The translations under genes and the position numbers were made by a program. Shown here piece by piece: positions 33,481 through 37,277 of a stretch of DNA of 37,277 bases. The notes under the pieces were generated by a model, which was not told where the DNA came from, made no database searches, and saw nothing but the letters and a program-made list of their open reading frames with translations. Position 1 is the stretch's first letter. The number at the start of each line of letters is the position of its first letter. The stretch is from VRUG01 sp965372745 (lineage in GTDB: Bacteria > Planctomycetota > Phycisphaerae > Sedimentisphaerales > Anaerobacaceae), in assembly GCA_965372745.1 (NCBI GenBank), contig CBDVDM010000016.1:1-37277 (forward strand), written 5' to 3'.

Positions 33481-33632
33481 AGCCACGAAGTTTTTTTTAA
33501 CACAGATTACGCTGATTACACTGATTTTACAGAGAATTACTGAAAAAACATCAGGCATTTAAAAACAAAATGTAACGACGAAATATTAAGGCAACCTCTA
33601 AAAATTAACTCACCACGAAAGGCACGAAGAGA
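33481..33632. repeat. Dispersed-repeat-like sequence with 9-base tandem units
   Basis: Three tandem 9-base units, GATTACGCT, GATTACACT and the diverged GATTTTACA, occupy 33505-33531. They are flanked by CCACGAAG-type sequences (33483-33490 and 33613-33629). CACAGATTACxxxGATTACACxGATT and CCACGAAAGGCACGAAG motifs recur as non-coding dispersed repeats in many environmental bacterial genomes. Copy number in this genome cannot be judged from one window. Confidence 0.5.
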
Positions 33633-33659
33633 AAAGGTAAAAGAACTTTGTCCAACACA

Positions 33660-33696
33660 AAAAAAGAGGCACCCTGATAAATCGGGACGCCTCTTT
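33660..33696 (-). terminator. Rho-independent terminator of the second PEP-CTERM gene
   Basis: AAAGAGGC (33663-33670) pairs with GCCTCTTT (33689-33696). Further internal CCC/GGG pairing is possible. On the minus strand a run of Ts follows. It starts 36 bases after the stop codon at 33732. Confidence 0.75.
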
Positions 33697-33731
33697 CGTT
33701 ACGAATTAAACTACATGTTCTTGTCTACGTC

Positions 33732-34403
33732 TTATTTACGACGACGCAGGAACAGACCACCAAGACCGAGCAGAGCTAAGGTAATCGGCTCAGGAACCTG
33801 ATAGATAGTCAGGTCGCCGAGGTCTTCCTCAACCATAGCAATCCATTCCGGATATGGTCCACCACCAGGAGTCTGATATTCTGCATATTCACTCAGACCG
33901 TTGAGGGTCAGGTCGATAAGAACATTACCATCGCCCTCACAATGTACGAGCAAATCCCACATCAGGTCAACGGCTCCTAAATTAGCTGAAACACCAGCAA
34001 GTGAAACTGCTGTAATCTGGTCAAGACCATTGCCAATCTCAGACCAAGGATTGTTATCATTGACAACAAACGGACTCAGACCAGAATTGTACTGCCAAAT
34101 AGGATTCGTGTGAGTCTTGTCCCATGTGCCGGCATCCATAGAGGCTGCACCAACAACGTGCAGGTCAAGGTCCATACTCGACAGCAGGTAACCATCATAG
34201 CTTGGGTAAGCCGAACCCGGATACGGATTATGGTTCAGGACCAGCTTGATACCAATTACATCACTTGCGAGCAACTTATCTTCTTCGCTACTACCAAGAC
34301 GACCTTCGCTCAGGCCGACATCAACCGCTACCACGTCAATGACGGTAGCGCCGGCTATCGAGGCCAGGCCAAGAACCAACAATAAAGCTAAAACTTTCTT
34401 CAT
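33732..34403 (-). CDS. PEP-CTERM sorting-signal protein (paralogue 2)
   Basis: This 223-residue paralogue has the same architecture as the protein encoded at 32492-33163: a signal peptide (MKKVLALLLVLGLASIAGA), the same beta-rich domain and the C-terminal signal VPEP, a hydrophobic helix and RRRK. Divergence is concentrated just after the signal peptide (GSSEEDKLLASD against GTVENPLQPSD). The block PGGGPYPEW and the DQITAVSLAGVSAN stretch are unchanged. It has a very strong ribosome-binding site (AGAAGGAGG) and its own terminator. Tandem copies with separate terminators suggest a recent duplication of a whole transcription unit. The function is probably that of a structural or matrix surface protein; this is inference. 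Confidence 0.88.
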   Translation of the reverse strand: MKKVLALLLVLGLASIAGATVIDVVAVDVGLSEGRLGSSEEDKLLASDVIGIKLVLNHNPYPGSAYPSYDGYLLSSMDLDLHVVGAASMDAGTWDKTHTNPIWQYNSGLSPFVVNDNNPWSEIGNGLDQITAVSLAGVSANLGAVDLMWDLLVHCEGDGNVLIDLTLNGLSEYAEYQTPGGGPYPEWIAMVEEDLGDLTIYQVPEPITLALLGLGGLFLRRRK

Positions 34404-34485
34404 TACAATTTCCTCCTTCTAAACAACTGCCTTCTCATTCCTCCTCCACACGAGGATTACATGGTCAAAGCAGTAAAACTCATAA

Positions 34486-34532
34486 AATAAACTTTTAAAA
34501 AGTCTTCAAATCTCAATCGGAATTACCCGATT
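34486..34532 (-). terminator. Possible weak terminator of the dockerin gene
   Basis: AATCGG (34515-34520) and CCGATT (34527-34532) form a 6-bp stem directly after the stop. On the minus strand the T-run (ACTTTTT) comes only about 16 bases later, so this is a weak candidate. Confidence 0.3.
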
Positions 34533-34534
34533 TA

Positions 34535-35293
34535 TTACGGACAATCCGCTGGCGGATTGGTACCAAAGTTGTCACGGAACTCAGGCCAGTCAACAGTATC
34601 GATATCACCGTCATGGTCGTAGTCAGCACAGATATTAGCCAAGTAGTCAGGATCAGGGTCGGACTTACCGAAGCCATCTCTAAAGTCAGGCCAATCAACA
34701 GTATCGACGTCTCCGTCACCATCTGCATCACCATGACACTGTGTTGGATAGCCCCAGCAAGCTGGGCCACAGGTGATAGCGACACCGGTAATGGTAACGT
34801 TCGGGCTTTCGTCCGGATTTTCCATTACGATACCAGCACGGGCTGCATTCTCTGCGATAGAGAGAGTACAGCCGCCACTTACAGTAACAGTAAGCAATTG
34901 ACCGCTTGCACCTGGCTGCATACCGTAGCCATAGTTGGGGTCACCATTATAGTTGACGTCATCTGTGTAGAGAGAAGCCAACTCAACGGTAACCGCTGCA
35001 CTGCCCAGAGTACCCGGAGCATAAGGCGTGTTGTAATCGGTAACATTGCCATCGACAATCACAATCTGACCGGGATAAATCCTGTAATTAGGATCTTCAA
35101 CGGCTATAGAGTCGATGGTCTGTCCACTGTCAACGGTGAGATCCAGACCAAATCCGCGAATGAGATTTGGGTCAGTGGTAAATGATATTGTCGCTGTACA
35201 ATCGCCGTTGTTGCTGGTTGTTATAGCAACATTAGAAGCAGCCATAGCAGGGACAGTTACCAAAACCACTAAAAGAATCAAAACCTTCTTCAT
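34535..35293 (-). CDS. Exported protein with cohesin-like domain and type I dockerin
   Basis: The 252-residue protein has a signal peptide (MKKVLILLVVLVTVPAMA) and then a beta-sandwich domain of about 150 residues (IRGFGLDLTVDSGQTIDSI; SAAVTVELASLYTDD). This resembles planctomycete cohesin-like domains. A Cys-rich linker (TCGPACWGYPTQCHGD) precedes a C-terminal dockerin with two calcium-binding repeats, DADGDGDVDTVDWPDFRDG and DYDHDGDIDTVDWPEFRDN. Dockerins bind cohesins to assemble extracellular complexes, so the protein may link surface components. It lacks a PEP-CTERM signal although it neighbours two PEP-CTERM genes. The ATG follows AAAGGATCTTAAT and lies one base after the stop of a 25-codon ORF. 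Confidence 0.88.
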   Translation of the reverse strand: MKKVLILLVVLVTVPAMAASNVAITTSNNGDCTATISFTTDPNLIRGFGLDLTVDSGQTIDSIAVEDPNYRIYPGQIVIVDGNVTDYNTPYAPGTLGSAAVTVELASLYTDDVNYNGDPNYGYGMQPGASGQLLTVTVSGGCTLSIAENAARAGIVMENPDESPNVTITGVAITCGPACWGYPTQCHGDADGDGDVDTVDWPDFRDGFGKSDPDPDYLANICADYDHDGDIDTVDWPEFRDNFGTNPPADCP

Positions 35294-35294
35294 A

Positions 35295-35372
35295 TTAAGA
35301 TCCTTTCTTAATGTCTTTTCTTCCTCGCAGAGTTACGCACTCTGCAATATTTCTGGTTTCATCCGTAATCAT
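35295..35372 (-). CDS. Upstream ORF (25 codons) in the dockerin gene leader
   Basis: An ATG 7 bases after AGGAG begins a 25-codon ORF encoding MITDETRNIAEC followed by VTLRGRKDIKKGS. Its TAA is one base before the dockerin ATG (TAATATG), so ribosomes ending here could restart on the dockerin gene. The ribosome-binding site and the ATG lie in the loop of an 11-bp hairpin. The peptide has no hydrophobic segment and no known family. It may be a regulatory leader rather than a functional protein. Confidence 0.45.
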   Translation of the reverse strand: MITDETRNIAECVTLRGRKDIKKGS

Positions 35373-35397
35373 CACGTCGCTCCTACCGGAGAAACCA
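35354..35397 (-). promoter_or_regulatory. 11-bp hairpin presenting the upstream ORF start
   Basis: TGGTTTC-A-TCCG (35354-35365) pairs with CGGAGAAACCA (35387-35397), leaving one bulged base and a 21-base loop. On the minus strand the loop contains the GTAGGAGC ribosome-binding site and ATG of the 25-codon ORF. Another stem, AACACTT/AAGTGTT (35426-35432, 35445-35451), lies just upstream in the leader. The arrangement suggests translational control of the dockerin gene; no known riboswitch class is recognised. Confidence 0.45.
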
Positions 35398-35451
35398 ATT
35401 TGTTATACAACAACACAATAAATCAAACACTTTTTATGTTTACGAAGTGTT

Positions 35452-35940
35452 ACGACTGGTAGGAATAGTCGTTATTAAACAACTTAATTTCCCCGATGCC
35501 TCCTTTCTCACCCGATGGATGATACGTGCGTGCATACAAAAAGACTATATACACTTGTTACTATTAGGCGAAAGTTCAATCTAAAAGTACCACAAAAGGC
35601 GGCTTAAATCAAGAAAAATTTGCAAAAAACATAGGAAAATACATAAAATACACAAAACAGTATAAACGCATCACATTTTAGGGGACATGCCATTATTTTT
35701 ATTACAACTGCTTATACTCCATGGTCTTATAATAACAAGGCCGGGGAAAAAAAGATTTCTAATAATTATACCATACCCACCAACTTTACCTATCTTGCCA
35801 TGCCGAAGGGAAATTTCTCTTAGCAAAACTGTTTGCAAAAAACCTTTAACCGGGATTAATGGATGGTAATTTTGCGTCTTTATGGTTTCATTAACGGCCA
35901 AAGAAATTTTTCCGAATAACAATAATGTTTCTCAAAATAT
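35452..35940. other. Intergenic region without recognised genes
   Basis: This stretch separates the dockerin gene leader from hisA, and both genes read away from it. Short ORFs on both strands around 35671-35922 lack ribosome-binding sites and protein-like composition. A direct repeat of CATCGGG (minus strand, around 35480-35515) flanks an AAAGGAGG motif in the dockerin leader, with no start codon at a suitable distance. Nothing else is identified. Confidence 0.4.
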
Positions 35941-35941
35941 G

Positions 35942-35969
35942 TTGTATCAAGCAACCTATTTGTTAGAAT
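35942..35969 (+). promoter_or_regulatory. Sigma70-type promoter of hisA
   Basis: TTGTAT (35942-35947) and TAGAAT (35964-35969) are 16 bases apart, 45 bases before the hisA ATG. Confidence 0.45.
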
Positions 35970-36014
35970 CCGACGAACTAATGTGAAAAAAACATTAAGA
36001 GGACAGAAATAAAA

Positions 36015-36728
36015 ATGTACGTGATACCAGCAATCGATTTACGTCACGGTAAATGCGTAAGGCTTATCCAGGGTGAGTACCATCGTCAAATCACCTATGA
36101 GGACAATCCCGTCAAGCAGGCTCAAGCCTTTATAAAAACCGGCGCCCAGTGGGTTCATATTATTGACCTTGGAGGAGCAAAAATCGGAAGGTTGGCTAAT
36201 CTTGATTCGATATCAGCGATTGCGGATTTGGGTCAGCTTAAGCTTGAAGTTGGCGGCGGAATAAGAGATGAAGAGACTGTCACACAGCTTATGGGCTTGG
36301 GAGTAGAGCGTGTAATTGTCGGCACAAAAGCGGTAAGTGACTTCGAGTGGCTTAAAAAAATGTCTGAAAAATTCAAGGGTAAGGTTGTTCTCAGTCTGGA
36401 TACTCGAGGCTCAAAGGTTGCTACGCACGGCTGGACGAAAGACAGTTCGAAGGAACTTATAGAAGTTGCCATTGAGGCAGCTAAATTGCCGCTGGCGGCA
36501 ATAATATATACAGATATTACAAGGGATGGAATGCTGTCAGGGCCGAACCTGGAAAGAACAAAATCGCTGGTAGAGGCAGTGGATATACCGGTCATAGCAG
36601 CAGGCGGTATTCGAGAGGTAGATGATATCAAGAAGCTCAAGGATATAGGTGTAGAGGCGGCGATAATAGGCCGGGCTTTATACGAAGGAACAATAAATCT
36701 TACCGAGGCCATAAAAGCTGCCGAGTAA
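36015..36728 (+). CDS. hisA: ProFAR isomerase (histidine biosynthesis)
   Basis: HisA catalyses the Amadori rearrangement of ProFAR to PRFAR in histidine biosynthesis. The 237-residue TIM barrel has the catalytic Asp pair D8 (PAIDLRHGK) and D129 (SLDTRG). The phosphate-binding loops EVGGGIRDEE and AAGGIREVDD and the YTDITRDGMLSGPN stretch are all typical of HisA rather than HisF. The length is normal. AGAGGA lies 11 bases before the ATG. No other his genes are in the window, so the pathway genes are scattered, which is common in planctomycetes. The tmRNA gene follows on the same strand behind its own promoter. Confidence 0.96.
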   Translation: MYVIPAIDLRHGKCVRLIQGEYHRQITYEDNPVKQAQAFIKTGAQWVHIIDLGGAKIGRLANLDSISAIADLGQLKLEVGGGIRDEETVTQLMGLGVERVIVGTKAVSDFEWLKKMSEKFKGKVVLSLDTRGSKVATHGWTKDSSKELIEVAIEAAKLPLAAIIYTDITRDGMLSGPNLERTKSLVEAVDIPVIAAGGIREVDDIKKLKDIGVEAAIIGRALYEGTINLTEAIKAAE

Positions 36729-36858
36729 TTTCTCTGTCGCTATCATTTCATATATCAAGCACAACAGTAAAAAAGACGTTTCTACAGGTGCAATGATTGC
36801 CCAGGTAACAAAGGGCCATATCAGTAACCCCTTATATATAGAGTTGCTAAGCCGGCTG

Positions 36859-36888
36859 TTGACTTTTGGGCATACAATATTGTAAAAT
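36859..36888 (+). promoter_or_regulatory. Sigma70-type promoter of ssrA
   Basis: TTGACT (36859-36864) and TAAAAT (36883-36888) are 18 bases apart, 37 bases before the mature tmRNA 5' end. Confidence 0.55.
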
Positions 36889-36925
36889 AATGTGTAGTGA
36901 AGCTGATTTTTTGAAAAGTTAATAT

Positions 36926-37275
36926 GGGGGCGAATGGTATCGACCGGATAGTAGAAATTCAGGTTGCATGTCCAGGATGTCGGTTGGCCTGGTAAATCAT
37001 CCGACAAATTTTTTAATTGGCAACACACAGTTGCAAATGGCTGCTTAAATTAGCAGCTCGTCCTGTAAGACTTTGTCTGTGAGTTTTATAAGGGCGTCAC
37101 ATAGCAGGCTGGCCGGCTTGGATGTTCGAACCAAGTTGGTAAGAAACTATCGGACTAGCTGATTTGACAGCTTGTTGCTTAGCGGTTAATGACGCGAAAT
37201 TTAAAAAAGTAACTAAACATGTAGACGCCTGCTTTGAAATATCACGGGACGGGGGTTCGAATCCCCCCGCCTCCA
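36926..37275 (+). ncRNA. ssrA: Transfer-messenger RNA (one-piece tmRNA)
   Basis: The 5' end GGGGGCG pairs with CGCCTCC near the 3' end (37268-37274) to form the 7-bp acceptor stem, with one G-U pair. The T-arm has the GGTTCGAATCC loop and stem. Pseudoknot 1 is visible (TGTCGG ... CCGACA, the latter ending at 37006). The resume codon GGC at 37019 lies exactly 12 bases after it, the expected distance. The tag reads GNTQLQMAA and stops at TAA 37046-37048, within a GCTGCT/AGCAGC hairpin. The CCA end is not encoded: after the discriminator A the window reads TT. tmRNA rescues stalled ribosomes with SmpB, and RNase R, also in this window, degrades the released mRNA. The gene is complete and ends 2 bases before the window edge. 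Confidence 0.95.
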
Positions 37276-37277
37276 TT

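Noticed and set aside
35400..35580. Possible known riboswitch in the dockerin leader
   Set aside because: A cyclic-di-GMP or similar aptamer was considered, but the conserved aptamer core motifs could not be found. Only generic hairpins are present.
35671..35922. 83-codon minus-strand and 60-codon plus-strand ORFs between the dockerin gene and hisA
   Set aside because: Neither has a ribosome-binding site or plausible composition, and they overlap each other on opposite strands.
36678..37028. Antisense 116-codon ORF overlapping the tmRNA 5' part
   Set aside because: It lies across the ssrA promoter and the tmRNA tRNA-like/pseudoknot region, lacks a ribosome-binding site and does not resemble a protein family.
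1..37277. CRISPR array, prophage or insertion sequence with transposase
   Set aside because: No regularly spaced direct repeats, integrase, transposase or phage structural genes were seen on either strand. The only mobile-like element is the non-coding palindrome near 10306-10433.

Overview
The window looks like a chromosomal segment of a planctomycete, most likely of the Phycisphaerae (Sedimentisphaerales-like). The pointers are moderate to low GC, PEP-CTERM proteins, dockerin-tailed exported proteins, a beta-helix protein whose C-terminus has the repeated 'D-x-D-x-D-G ... LANEWL' pattern, sulfatase/TPR fusions, a membrane-fused spermidine-synthase/TPR protein and an unusually long SecA. The assignment rests on gene content recognised by eye, not on a phylogeny.

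Layout. (1) 1-2463: a GHKL-type ATPase of unknown role, possibly the edge of an accessory island. (2) 2479-4172, minus strand: glyA followed by a MazG-like dUTPase-family gene. (3) 4330-6957, plus strand: a TPR protein and a P-loop ATPase, divergent from glyA. (4) 7025-13994, plus strand: rpsT, rnr, efp and secA, a translation/RNA/secretion block with a palindromic MITE-like element between efp and secA. (5) 14000-17592, minus strand: hldD, a membrane protein, tyrS, and two small conserved-looking genes of unknown function. (6) 18204-20258, plus strand: tatA, tatC and a dus gene, preceded by a roughly 600-base gene-free region. (7) 20276-21682, minus strand: a beta-CASP metallo-beta-lactamase RNase-like gene. 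(8) 22028-24679, plus strand: an exported beta-helix protein with a dockerin-like tail. (9) 24720-32318, minus strand: a tight four-gene operon (MFS/spermidine-synthase/TPR fusion, membrane alkaline-phosphatase-superfamily/TPR protein, Tat-exported alkaline-phosphatase-superfamily lipoprotein, small lipoprotein). (10) 32492-35372, minus strand: two tandem PEP-CTERM paralogues and a dockerin protein with a small upstream ORF. (11) 36015-37275, plus strand: hisA and a one-piece tmRNA gene that ends at the window edge.

How the parts connect. Regions 4-6 are mostly housekeeping: ribosome function, tRNA charging and modification, RNA turnover, and the Sec and Tat export routes. Regions 8-10 are cell-envelope genes. 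Their products carry Sec, Tat, lipoprotein or PEP-CTERM signals, so the secretion genes and the cargo sit in one window. No exosortase is present here.

The strongest candidates for something undescribed are: the four-gene operon at 24720-32318, whose two 'sulfatase' proteins have Thr in place of the formylglycine Cys; five diverged Trp-Ala motif repeats inside SecA; and a 25-codon upstream ORF whose ribosome-binding site lies in the loop of an 11-bp hairpin and whose stop abuts the dockerin gene.
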